This document shows, piece after piece, positions 54,945-63,425 of a stretch of DNA of 64,000 nt. This stretch comes from Vibrio crassostreae 9ZC13 (GTDB taxonomy: Bacteria; Pseudomonadota; Gammaproteobacteria; Enterobacterales; Vibrionaceae), in the NCBI RefSeq assembly GCF_000272045.2, contig NZ_AJYZ02000019.1, forward strand, positions 1,215,899-1,279,898, given 5' to 3'. Below the pieces are notes generated by a model that saw nothing but the letters and a program-made list of their open reading frames with translations, was not told the origin of the DNA and made no database searches. Each line of letters opens with the position of its first letter. The first letter of the stretch is position 1. The translations under genes were made by a program, and so were the position numbers.

Positions 54945-55460
54945 TTACATATCCCAGAGACGAAACATCGCGATCTTGTTGATCTCTTGAATCGCCGTAG
55001 CAAACTCAGTTTCACTATCATTTCCTAATCGCATCTCGAACGACTCAAGAATTTGGTAACGATTGGCTCCCTTCACCGCCATGATAAAAGGGAAATTGAA
55101 GCGACTTTTGTAGCTGTTGTTGTAAGAAGTGAATTTTTCAAATTCTTCGGCGCTGCACTGGTCGATGCCCGCCCCCGCTTGTTCTTTGGTCGACGACTCG
55201 GTGAGTTCGCCGTTTACTGCTGCTCTGCCCGCTAAATCTGGGTGAGCATTGATCAAAGCCAACTGTTTGCCTTGGTCGGCATTTAACAAGGTTGATGCCA
55301 TTTTTAGATGAAGATTCTCGATATGATCATCTTCGGCATTCAAACCTTGGTCATAAACCGCTTCAGCAACCCATGGGCTGTGTTCGTACACATCAGCAAA
55401 GTGCGCGACAAAGGTATCGCGGTTCATGGTTGTTGGTTGGCAAGATCGAAATTCAGTCAC
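54945..55460 (-). CDS. uraD: OHCU decarboxylase
   Basis: A 171-residue helical enzyme that decarboxylates 2-oxo-4-hydroxy-4-carboxy-5-ureidoimidazoline to S-allantoin. Family motifs are AFVAHF-like DTFVAHFADVYEHSPWVAE, the catalytic HPDLAGRAA, and FPFIMAVKG. A GTG start at 55460 is chosen because GGAGG lies six bases upstream and the family begins TEFR there; a longer frame from 55556 would reach into puuE. It follows puuE by 23 bp. Confidence 0.93.
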   Translation of the reverse strand: MTEFRSCQPTTMNRDTFVAHFADVYEHSPWVAEAVYDQGLNAEDDHIENLHLKMASTLLNADQGKQLALINAHPDLAGRAAVNGELTESSTKEQAGAGIDQCSAEEFEKFTSYNNSYKSRFNFPFIMAVKGANRYQILESFEMRLGNDSETEFATAIQEINKIAMFRLWDM

Positions 55461-55483
55461 GTTAAGCCTCCTTGCTGTTCGTT

Positions 55484-56404
55484 CTAATTTTGTTGTTCGT
55501 TGTATGGGTGATGTTGGTGCCAGTGGTTGGCGATATCGATTCGACGACATAGCCACACGCTGTCATGCTGTTTTACGTAATCTAAGAAACGTCTTAATGC
55601 AGCAATACGACCGGGACGACCAATAAGACGACAATGCAGTCCTACCGACATCATTTTCGGTGCGGTTTCGCCTTCCATATAAAGGGTGTCAAAAGTGTCT
55701 TTTAAATACTGGAAGAACTGCTCACCAGAGTTGAAGCCTTGCGCTGTTGAAAAGCGCATATCGTTTACATCGAGTGTGTAAGGGATCACCAGTTGTGGAT
55801 CACCGGTTTCGGTGTGCCAATAAGGCAGGTCATCATCATAGGCATCTGAGTCGTAAAGAAAGCCGCCTTCTTCTGCGACTAAGCGACGCGTATTTGGACC
55901 CGTTCGACCTGTGTACCAACCTTGCGGGCGCTGACCCGTCACTTGTTGGATGATCTCAATCGCTTTAGTCATGTGGTCGCGCTCTTCTGACTCATCAATG
56001 TATTGATAGTCGATCCAGCGATAACCGTGGCTACAAATTTCGTGACCCGCTTCGACCATGGCTTTGGCTACGTCTGGGTGACGCTCAATCGCCATTGCGA
56101 CCGCAAAGACGGTCAGTGGGATTTCATATTCATCGAACAAGCGAAGAACACGCCATACACCCGCTCGGCTGCCATATTCATAAATGGATTCCATGCTGAT
56201 GTGACGTTCGCCTTTGATCGGCTGTGCTGACGGGATCTCTGAAAGAAAAGCTTCAGACTCGTCGTCTCCATGTAACAAACAACGCTCACCGCCCTCTTCA
56301 TAGTTCAATACAAAAGAAACCGCGACGCGCGCATTACCTGGCCATTGAGGGTTTGGAGGGTTAGCTCCGTAACCGATCAAATTTCTTGAATAATCCTTAT
56401 TCAT
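55484..56404 (-). CDS. puuE: Cofactor-independent allantoinase (polysaccharide deacetylase family)
   Basis: A 306-residue protein of the PuuE type that hydrolyses allantoin to allantoate without a metal, distinct from amidohydrolase allantoinases. The start DYSRNLIGYGANPPNPQWPG, CSHGYRWIDYQ and SVGLHCRLIGRPGR are typical of the family. AGGAG lies seven bases before ATG 56404. First gene of the five-gene ureide operon, divergent from uraH with a GntR palindrome between them. Confidence 0.93.
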   Translation of the reverse strand: MNKDYSRNLIGYGANPPNPQWPGNARVAVSFVLNYEEGGERCLLHGDDESEAFLSEIPSAQPIKGERHISMESIYEYGSRAGVWRVLRLFDEYEIPLTVFAVAMAIERHPDVAKAMVEAGHEICSHGYRWIDYQYIDESEERDHMTKAIEIIQQVTGQRPQGWYTGRTGPNTRRLVAEEGGFLYDSDAYDDDLPYWHTETGDPQLVIPYTLDVNDMRFSTAQGFNSGEQFFQYLKDTFDTLYMEGETAPKMMSVGLHCRLIGRPGRIAALRRFLDYVKQHDSVWLCRRIDIANHWHQHHPYNEQQN

Positions 56405-56515
56405 CCAAGTACTCCTAACATAAGTGGTTGGCTTGGCCGCTCTTTCACTGGTTCATCAAAATAAATCAGTTAATGGACTTTCCAAAAATCGAGTAACCTT
56501 ACCCCTGTACATTTA

Positions 56516-56525
56516 TTGTATACAA
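56516..56525. promoter_or_regulatory. GntR-type operator near puuE
   Basis: TTGTATACAA, identical to the palindrome before xdhA, 112 bp upstream of the puuE start. Confidence 0.68.
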
Positions 56526-56697
56526 TTATTTATCTCGATGTAAAGATTTTGTTATTCAAGTTAAATAATCGCAACTTTTTGAATTAAAAACAACAAGTTA
56601 ACAAAATTCAAGTTCATTAAAAAGCGATAATCAAGATCTATAAAGTCAAGAAAAACGACAGATTAACCAACATTTTTATAACAATTAGCTTTACTAA

Positions 56698-56707
56698 TTG
56701 TGTACAG
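56698..56707. promoter_or_regulatory. Degenerate GntR-type operator near uraH
   Basis: TTGTGTACAG, eight of ten bases agreeing with TTGTATACAA, about 110 bp before uraH. Weaker than the others. Confidence 0.45.
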
Positions 56708-56815
56708 TTCGTACATAGTTAGTGATAACAAAGTGACCAGTTGCATTCTTTGCAAGGTCGAAATAGACAGATAAACCACGGAACAGAGGAGCGCCAAAAG
56801 CGCTATTAAAGGACT

Positions 56816-57169
56816 ATGGGAAGATTAACAACACACGTATTAGACACAACTCACGGCTTACCGGGTGCAGAGATCAAGGTAGAGCTTTATAAGGTCAACG
56901 AAGGCTCAACAGAAAAGCTGGCGACGGTAATCACCAACTCCGATGGCCGAACCGATGCACCGATTCTGGCAGGGAATGATTTCCGACCGGGGAAGTATCA
57001 ATTGGTGTTTTACGTAGCCGATTACTACAGAAGTAAAGGCGTAGAGCTGGATGGCGTGCCTTTCCTAGACGACGTGGTTATTCGTTTCGGCTTAGATGAT
57101 CCAGAAGCGCATTATCACGTTCCTCTTCTCGTCTCGCCTTACAGTTTCTCAACCTATCGGGGCAGTTAG
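56816..57169 (+). CDS. uraH: 5-hydroxyisourate hydrolase
   Basis: A 117-residue transthyretin-like enzyme that converts 5-hydroxyisourate, made by PuuD, to OHCU for UraD. The N-terminal LTTHVLDTTHGLPGAEI with its catalytic His, and the C-terminal tetrapeptide YRGS, are the diagnostic family marks. No signal peptide is present, so it is cytoplasmic. First gene of the plus-strand half of the ureide cluster; also called hiuH. Confidence 0.96.
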   Translation: MGRLTTHVLDTTHGLPGAEIKVELYKVNEGSTEKLATVITNSDGRTDAPILAGNDFRPGKYQLVFYVADYYRSKGVELDGVPFLDDVVIRFGLDDPEAHYHVPLLVSPYSFSTYRGS

Positions 57170-57414
57170 TCCCGTGTCCTAGAACTTCGAACTAGGCCCA
57201 ACCATCGAATAATAAACAGATTCGTGCGTGCATCTAAAATGATGCGCGCTCATTAAACACGCTCATATAAAAATACTAACAACGTTATTAGTTAGAAGTT
57301 GATGACTAATCAACTGATAGCTAAAGAAATGGCGGCTAGGAAAAACCTTAAAACTTAATATTGAAATCTCGCTGTATTCAATAAATGGATCACAACATAA
57401 AAGGACTTGCAGAC

Positions 57415-58758
57415 ATGAGTGAGAGTAAAACAGAAATACTCAACCAAGATGCGAACAACGGAATTTTAGAGAAACTCTTTAAGATTAAGGCACACGGAAG
57501 CAGCGTAAAAAATGAGTTAGTCGGCGGTGTCACCACCTTCGCAACCATGGCTTATATCATCTTCGTTAACCCACAAATCATGGCCGCTTCAGGTATGGAT
57601 GCAGGGGCTGTATTTGTCGCTACCTGTATTGGTGCCGCGATTGGTTGTTTGTTAATGGGCTTATTCGCGAACTGGCCTGTCGGCCTTGCACCGGGCATGG
57701 GCTTGAACGCCTTCTTCTCTTTCACGGTTGTGAGCGAAATGGGTTACAGCTGGGAGGTGGCACTGGGTGCGGTGTTTATCTCCGGTATCTTGTTTGTCGG
57801 GATGAGTTTTTACAAAGTCCGCCAATGGATCATCGAGAGTATTCCAGAGAGCTTGCGCTATTCAATGACTGCAGGTGTTGGTTTGTTCTTAGGTCTAATT
57901 GGCTTAAAAACAGCGGGTATCGTCGTCGAAAACCCAGCAACTTTGGTTTCATTGGGTGACTTCACGAAACCAGAAGCTCTGCTTGCTGCGATTGCATTCT
58001 TGATCATTGCGGTTCTGAGTGAGCGTAAAGTGTTTGGCGCGGTGCTTATCGGTATTTTGAGTGTAACGCTAGTCGGCATGATGCTTGGCCTAGTTCACTA
58101 CGATGGCTTCTTCGCTGCACCACCAAGCTTAGCGCCTACCTTTATGGCAATGGATATCGCCGGTGCACTAAACGTATCGATGATCAGCGTTATCTTGGCT
58201 TTCCTTTTTGTAAACATGTTTGATACAGCTGGTACCTTGATGGGCGTAGCTGAGCGTGCAAACCTGACCAACCCTGAAACGGGTAAGATCGAAGGCCTAA
58301 GCAAAGCACTGAAAGCCGACAGTATTTCAAGCGTGGCAGGTGCGTGTGTAGGCTGTCCGCCAGTAACCAGTTATGTAGAGAGTGCAGCCGGTGTTGCAGC
58401 AGGCGCACGTACAGGTCTTTCAGCAATCGTGGTTGGTGTGTTGTTCTTAGCGGCAATTTTCCTATCACCGCTTGCAGGCATGATCCCCGCTTACGCAACG
58501 TCTGGTGCTCTTATTTACGTCGCATTCGTGATGATGAGCAGCATGCAGCACGTCGATTGGAAAGACTTCACTAACGGTGCTCCAGCCGCGATTACCGCAC
58601 TAATGATGCCACTGACCTTCTCTATCGCGAACGGTATCGCATTGGGTTTCATTACCTACACAGTGCTTAAGTTGGCGACAGGTAAAACCAAAGATGTGTC
58701 TATCTCGATGTACTTCCTAGCGGCTATCTTCATCGCCAAGCTAGTGTTCATCGGTTAA
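57415..58758 (+). CDS. NCS2-family purine permease (GhxP/AzgA type)
   Basis: A 447-residue membrane transporter with about 13-14 helices, of the AzgA-like branch that takes up guanine, hypoxanthine or adenine. The branch-specific motif GGVTTFATMAYIIFVNPQIM is near the N-terminus, and ADSISSVAGACVGCPPVTSY is in the substrate-binding region. It lies between uraH and a second permease, so it should feed the deaminase and dehydrogenase. ATG 57415 has AAGGAC upstream. Confidence 0.9.
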   Translation: MSESKTEILNQDANNGILEKLFKIKAHGSSVKNELVGGVTTFATMAYIIFVNPQIMAASGMDAGAVFVATCIGAAIGCLLMGLFANWPVGLAPGMGLNAFFSFTVVSEMGYSWEVALGAVFISGILFVGMSFYKVRQWIIESIPESLRYSMTAGVGLFLGLIGLKTAGIVVENPATLVSLGDFTKPEALLAAIAFLIIAVLSERKVFGAVLIGILSVTLVGMMLGLVHYDGFFAAPPSLAPTFMAMDIAGALNVSMISVILAFLFVNMFDTAGTLMGVAERANLTNPETGKIEGLSKALKADSISSVAGACVGCPPVTSYVESAAGVAAGARTGLSAIVVGVLFLAAIFLSPLAGMIPAYATSGALIYVAFVMMSSMQHVDWKDFTNGAPAAITALMMPLTFSIANGIALGFITYTVLKLATGKTKDVSISMYFLAAIFIAKLVFIG

Positions 58759-58799
58759 CCCTAAAGCTCCTGAGCAGTCATTTCTTGATTGCTCACAAC

Positions 58800-58829
58800 G
58801 TTGCTTGGCTGGTTCGCAAGCCAAGCAAC
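58800..58829 (+). terminator. Stem-loop between the two permease genes
   Basis: GTTGCTTGGCT (58800-58810) pairs with AGCCAAGCAAC (58819-58829), an 11-bp stem. A weak T run (ATTTTT) follows nine bases later; it may be a terminator or an intercistronic stabiliser. Confidence 0.6.
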
Positions 58830-58982
58830 AACATGATTTTTAAGAAAGCTAATTGCATTGATGACGAGAGAGCAGAAACCCTACCGATTCAGTGCACTTT
58901 TTTATGACCCTACGCAGTTTGTAGAAGTCATTATTTGACCGCCAATCGCCTGTAAACGGAAACGCAGGCAGAGGAATATCAA

Positions 58983-60434
58983 ATGAAACTTCTGTACACC
59001 CTTAATGAAAGACCGCCCCATGGGCTAACCCTTCTACTCGCTTTACAGCATATGCTCGCCTCGATTGGTGGCATCGTTGCTGTGCCTCTTATTGTCGGCG
59101 CCTCTATCGGCCTGCCCAACACCGAGATCGTCTCACTGATCAATGCAGCGCTATTGGCGTCTGGTATTGTGACCGTCGCGCAGTGCCTTGGCTTTGGCCC
59201 TGTTGGTATTCGATTACCCGTGGTGATGGGTTCAAGCTTTGCCTTTTTAGGTGTCGCTATTTCGATCGGTAACGAAGGTGGTGTCGCCGCCATCATGGGC
59301 TCGGCGCTTATCGGCTCGTTTGTGGTCATTGGTGCCAGCTTCTATATGGACAAGGTTCGCAAGCTATTCCCGACCGTGGTAAGTGGTGTTGTGGTTACCT
59401 TAATCGGCTTAACCATTTTACCGGTTGCCATGAACTGGGTTGGCGACTCTCCTGCCAACACGGAACAATTCGCCACTCTACCTAAACTGTTTCTCGCACT
59501 GGTCTCTTTGGGGATAGTGATTGGCGTGTCGGTTTACTGTAAAGGCGCGGTTGCTGCTTCCGCTATCGTGATTGGTTTAGCGGGCGGTTACATTGTGGCG
59601 CTATCGCTTGGCATGGTCGACCTTGAGCAAATCAGTTCTGCCGCTTGGGTTGGTGGCCCTGAACCTTTCAAATATGGCTTCACCTTTTCTGCGAGTGCCA
59701 TCATCAGCATGAGCTTGGTGTACATCGTGGTTATCGCTGAAGCAACGGGTGATTTCATGGCACTCGGTAACAACTGTCAAACCCAAGTATCCGGTAAAGA
59801 TTTAAAACGTGGCCTTCTAGGCGATGGCCTTGGCAGTACCTTATCTTCAATTTTAACGGCAATGCCACTGGCATCATTCAGTCAAAATGTCGGTATTGTA
59901 GGTATCACAGGTGTAGCGAGTCGTTATGTAGTGGCTGCAACCGGTGGTTTGTTGATTTTAGGCGGTTTATTCCCGAAATTAGCCGCCATTGCCGTCACGA
60001 TCCCGAAACCTGTTTTGGGTGGTGTGGGCTTTGTGATGTTCGGTATGATCGCTTACGCGGGTATCCGCATGTTGATCAAGGCCGCAGACACCAAGCGAAA
60101 TGCCTTGGTAATCTGTGTTGGTTTGGCGTCTGGTTTAGCCGTCACTTTCGAACCAAGATTGCTGCAACACTTGCCACATGATTTGGCGAATTTTCTTCAC
60201 TCTGGCATCACTACAGGCACTATCATGACGGTACTGCTGAACCTTGTTCTGCCAAAGTCTTCACGCGCAGAAGAGCAAGAAGCACTAGCCGAAAGCCAAG
60301 CGCAAGTTGAGTTAGAAATGAAAGAACAGGCTGAAGAAGAGCTACACTCAGGCGAGCAATTAGAGATTCAACAAGCAAGTACAGAAGCAGACGTTCAAGC
60401 GGCATCAGATAACCCTGAGCCCAAAGTGAACTAA
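58983..60434 (+). CDS. NCS2-family xanthine/urate permease (NAT branch)
   Basis: A 483-residue transporter of the nucleobase-ascorbate branch, which includes the xanthine and urate carriers XanQ and UacT. Seen are ALQHMLASIGGIVAVPLIV, ATGDFMALGNNCQTQ and SQNVGIVGITGVASR, close to the signature QNxGxxxxT region that sets substrate choice. The last 60 residues form an acidic Glu/Gln-rich cytoplasmic tail beyond the family core. It is co-oriented with the 8-oxoguanine deaminase gene. Confidence 0.9.
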   Translation: MKLLYTLNERPPHGLTLLLALQHMLASIGGIVAVPLIVGASIGLPNTEIVSLINAALLASGIVTVAQCLGFGPVGIRLPVVMGSSFAFLGVAISIGNEGGVAAIMGSALIGSFVVIGASFYMDKVRKLFPTVVSGVVVTLIGLTILPVAMNWVGDSPANTEQFATLPKLFLALVSLGIVIGVSVYCKGAVAASAIVIGLAGGYIVALSLGMVDLEQISSAAWVGGPEPFKYGFTFSASAIISMSLVYIVVIAEATGDFMALGNNCQTQVSGKDLKRGLLGDGLGSTLSSILTAMPLASFSQNVGIVGITGVASRYVVAATGGLLILGGLFPKLAAIAVTIPKPVLGGVGFVMFGMIAYAGIRMLIKAADTKRNALVICVGLASGLAVTFEPRLLQHLPHDLANFLHSGITTGTIMTVLLNLVLPKSSRAEEQEALAESQAQVELEMKEQAEEELHSGEQLEIQQASTEADVQAASDNPEPKVN

Positions 60435-60464
60435 CTGATTCACTGATTCACTGATTCACTGATT
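60434..60464. repeat. ACTGATTC octamer repeat after the permease stop
   Basis: Three full copies and one seven-base copy of ACTGATTC directly after the stop codon. A short slippage-prone tract with no clear role. Confidence 0.85.
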
Positions 60465-60607
60465 AGCGTAAAACCGATTTCCGTAGGATCAGGGCTGATT
60501 AGAGCATTGAACGTTTTAACGCCCTGATTCGAATTTATCTTTCAACAGCAAATACCAATAAAGACCCTCTTCCCTGAAAAGGCTGAGATGGCTAAGGACT
60601 ACTATGA

Positions 60608-61969
60608 ATGGAAACCATCTGGATTAAGAATCCTCTCGCAATCTACACTGGCTCGCAGGCTGATGCAGAAGGCGGAATCGTCATAAAAGGTAATAAAATC
60701 ATTGAACTGGTTGGCAAACACAAAGAGCCGACCTTACCCGTAGATTACAGCGTCGACGCCTCTCGTCATGTTGTGACTCCTGGGCTTATCAATGCGCACC
60801 ACCACTTCTATCAAACCCTAACGCGAGCCTACCCCGGCGCACTCAATAAAGAACTCTTCCATTGGCTACAAAGCCTCTACCCAGTTTGGGCCAACCTCGA
60901 TTCGGAGATGATGAGCCTCGCAACAGAGCTTGCTCTGGTTGAGCTGATGATGTCGGGCTGTACCACTGCTTCCGATCACCATTACTTGCTACCAGACGGG
61001 CTTGAGCACGCTATTGATTTGCAAGTCGAGGCCGCAGAGAAACTGGGCGTTAGAGCGATATTTACCCGAGGTTCCATGAGCCTAGGGGAAGATGAGGGTG
61101 GATTGCCACCAAGACACACCATTCAAACCGAACAAACCATCATTGATGACAGCCAGCGCTTGATTCGTGATTACCACCAGCGTGATGAAGGGGCGATGAT
61201 TCAAATCGCGCTCGCGCCTTGTTCGCCGTTCTCAGTCACTACCGACCTGATGAAAGAGACCGCCAAGATCAGTGAGCGTGAAAACGTCATGATGCACACG
61301 CACCTATGCGAAACGCTCGATGAAGAAGACTTCTGTATAGAGAAGTTTGGCTTGCGCCCAGTTGATTACCTAGAAGATGTGGGTTGGCTGAACGAGCGCA
61401 CTTGGCTCGCTCATGGTATTCACTTCAATCCAGAAGAGATCAAACGTTTGGGTAAAGCAGGCATTGGTATCAGTCACTGCCCAACTTCCAATATGATGTT
61501 GGCTTCCGGTATTTGTAAAAACAACGATCTAGAAGCAGCAGGAGTAAAAGTCGGGCTAGGTGTGGATGGTTCGGCCTCAAACGACGGCTCTAATATGATT
61601 GCCGAAGTGCGCATGGCGATGTATCTACAACGCCTGCAATATGGTTCCGCCAACGTTTCACACTTTGATGCATTGCGCTGGGCGACATCCGGTTCTGCCG
61701 CGGCAATGGGCAGAACCGACATTGGTACACTAGAGGTTGGCAAACAATCCGATATCGCGATGTTCAAGCTCGATGATATTCGTTTTTCTGGCAGCCACGA
61801 CCCACTGGCCGCATTACTACTTTGTGGTGCTCAACAAGCGGATAAAGTGATGGTTGCAGGTAAGTGGCGAGTGAACAATGGCGCTGTGATTGGCGTAGAC
61901 ATGGAACAACTAATGCACCGCCACCATGCAGCTGCAATGAAGCTAGGTAAACTGGCGATGAATAATTAA
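60608..61969 (+). CDS. 8-oxoguanine deaminase
   Basis: A 453-residue amidohydrolase of the 8-oxoguanine/hydroxydechloroatrazine deaminase group, which turns 8-oxoguanine into urate. Metal ligands lie in NAHHHFYQTLTRA, MHTHLCET, HGIHFN and GVDGSASND. Urate is then the direct substrate of PuuD, so the enzyme would channel oxidised guanine into the same pathway. AAGGA lies nine bases before ATG 60608. It is the last gene of the plus-strand half, and a terminator follows. Confidence 0.88.
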   Translation: METIWIKNPLAIYTGSQADAEGGIVIKGNKIIELVGKHKEPTLPVDYSVDASRHVVTPGLINAHHHFYQTLTRAYPGALNKELFHWLQSLYPVWANLDSEMMSLATELALVELMMSGCTTASDHHYLLPDGLEHAIDLQVEAAEKLGVRAIFTRGSMSLGEDEGGLPPRHTIQTEQTIIDDSQRLIRDYHQRDEGAMIQIALAPCSPFSVTTDLMKETAKISERENVMMHTHLCETLDEEDFCIEKFGLRPVDYLEDVGWLNERTWLAHGIHFNPEEIKRLGKAGIGISHCPTSNMMLASGICKNNDLEAAGVKVGLGVDGSASNDGSNMIAEVRMAMYLQRLQYGSANVSHFDALRWATSGSAAAMGRTDIGTLEVGKQSDIAMFKLDDIRFSGSHDPLAALLLCGAQQADKVMVAGKWRVNNGAVIGVDMEQLMHRHHAAAMKLGKLAMNN

Positions 61970-61995
61970 ATACTCTCTAACTAGAAAAGCGAAAA

Positions 61996-62018
61996 AAGGC
62001 CGACGTGATGTCGGCCTT
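61996..62018 (+). terminator. Terminator after the 8-oxoguanine deaminase gene
   Basis: AAGGCCGAC (61996-62004) pairs with GTCGGCCTT (62010-62018). It closes the purine cluster before the convergent gabT. Confidence 0.85.
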
Positions 62019-62138
62019 ACTTATTCATTCACAGCCCCGTCCTCAATGTGTAAATACATTTCAGGAAGGGACATTATAAGCACGAAAAGAATATCTACAA
62101 TGACCTTTATATTAAAATACAATGTCTTAACTCAAATC

Positions 62139-63410
62139 CTAAACAACTTCCAGAATAATTTTCTCAAGCTTATCTAAGCCTTCGCTGAGTACTTCAGATT
62201 CAATAGTTAATGGTGGAAGCAGACGAATTACATTCGCTTTTACACCACACGAAAGCAGAATAAGACCATTTTCTTGTGCTTTCGCTATCACCGCTTTAGT
62301 TAAGTCCTGCAATGGCTTGCCTGACTCTGGATCAGTAAACTCAATAGCCATCATCGCTCCAGTGGTACGTATTTCACCAATAGCTGGAACCGATTCCTGT
62401 AGCTTGCTCATACGGGCATTCACAACCTCACCAATGCCCATTGCTTTAGCACACAATTGCTCTTCTTCGATAATTTTTAGGACTTCTAAACCAGCCACAC
62501 ACCCCAACGGAGAGCCAGCGTAAGTACCACCTAAGCCACCTGGTAGTGCCGAATCCATAACACCGGCTTTTCCCACTACTGCTGAGATAGGGAAACCACC
62601 CGCAATACCTTTTGCCATTGTTATCATGTCGGGTTCAATGCCCAGATATTCAGTGGCAAACATTTTACCCGTGCGCGCAAAGCCCGTTTGAATTTCATCC
62701 GCGATAAGCATAATGCCGTATTTGTCACACAACTCACGCAGGCCTTGAGCAAACTCCGCGGGGGCTTGATAGAAACCGCCTTCACCTTGCACAGGCTCAA
62801 AGATTATCGCCGCCACGCGTGATGGCTCAATATCACACGCAAACAAATCATCGAGCGCTTGCAGGCTTTGTTCTGTGCTTACGCCATGAAAAGCATTTGG
62901 GTAAGGTGCATGAAATATTTCATTTGGAAATGGGCCAAAGCCCGCTTTGTAAGGCGCGACTTTACCAGTTAGCCCCATGGTCATATTAGTACGGCCGTGG
63001 AAGCCACCTTTAAAAGCAATCACACCACTGCGGCCAGTATGAGCTCTCGCTACTTTCACAGCATTCTCAACCGCTTCAGCTCCTGTTGTCAGGAAAATCG
63101 CTTTTTTATCACTGTCACCGGGGGCGAGTTCTGTGAGCTTTTCTGCCAGTTCAACAAAGGAGGCATAAGGCGTCACCATAGCACAAGTGTGTGAAAAGTT
63201 ATCCAGTTGAGCCTTTACCGCTTCGTTGATACGCTTATTTGCATGCCCTGTATTCGTTACCGCGATACCAGCAGCAAAGTCGATATATTTATTTCCATCC
63301 ACATCCCACACGTGAGCATTCTCTGCTTTTTCGACATAAAGTGGGTACAGTGCGCCCATGCCTTGAGCGATAACTTCGCTTCTTCTTTGATGTAGTTGTT
63401 GATTTGTCAT
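62139..63410 (-). CDS. gabT: 4-aminobutyrate aminotransferase
   Basis: A 423-residue class III aminotransferase that converts 4-aminobutyrate and 2-oxoglutarate to succinate semialdehyde and glutamate. Seen are FLTTGAEAVENAVK, EPVQGEGGFY, IADEIQTGFARTG and MAKGIAGGFPISA with the Schiff-base Lys. ATG 63410 has AAGGA seven bases upstream; the ATG two codons earlier is too close to it. It lies 15 bp after gabD and works with it. Confidence 0.93.
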   Translation of the reverse strand: MTNQQLHQRRSEVIAQGMGALYPLYVEKAENAHVWDVDGNKYIDFAAGIAVTNTGHANKRINEAVKAQLDNFSHTCAMVTPYASFVELAEKLTELAPGDSDKKAIFLTTGAEAVENAVKVARAHTGRSGVIAFKGGFHGRTNMTMGLTGKVAPYKAGFGPFPNEIFHAPYPNAFHGVSTEQSLQALDDLFACDIEPSRVAAIIFEPVQGEGGFYQAPAEFAQGLRELCDKYGIMLIADEIQTGFARTGKMFATEYLGIEPDMITMAKGIAGGFPISAVVGKAGVMDSALPGGLGGTYAGSPLGCVAGLEVLKIIEEEQLCAKAMGIGEVVNARMSKLQESVPAIGEIRTTGAMMAIEFTDPESGKPLQDLTKAVIAKAQENGLILLSCGVKANVIRLLPPLTIESEVLSEGLDKLEKIILEVV

Positions 63411-63425
63411 TGTCATGTCCTTTGA

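Larger units (their letters stand above)
56405..56815. other. Divergent promoter region of puuE and uraH
   Basis: About 410 bp without a gene, AT-rich. It contains a perfect GntR-type palindrome on the puuE side and a degenerate copy on the uraH side, so both operons may be co-regulated from here. Confidence 0.5.
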
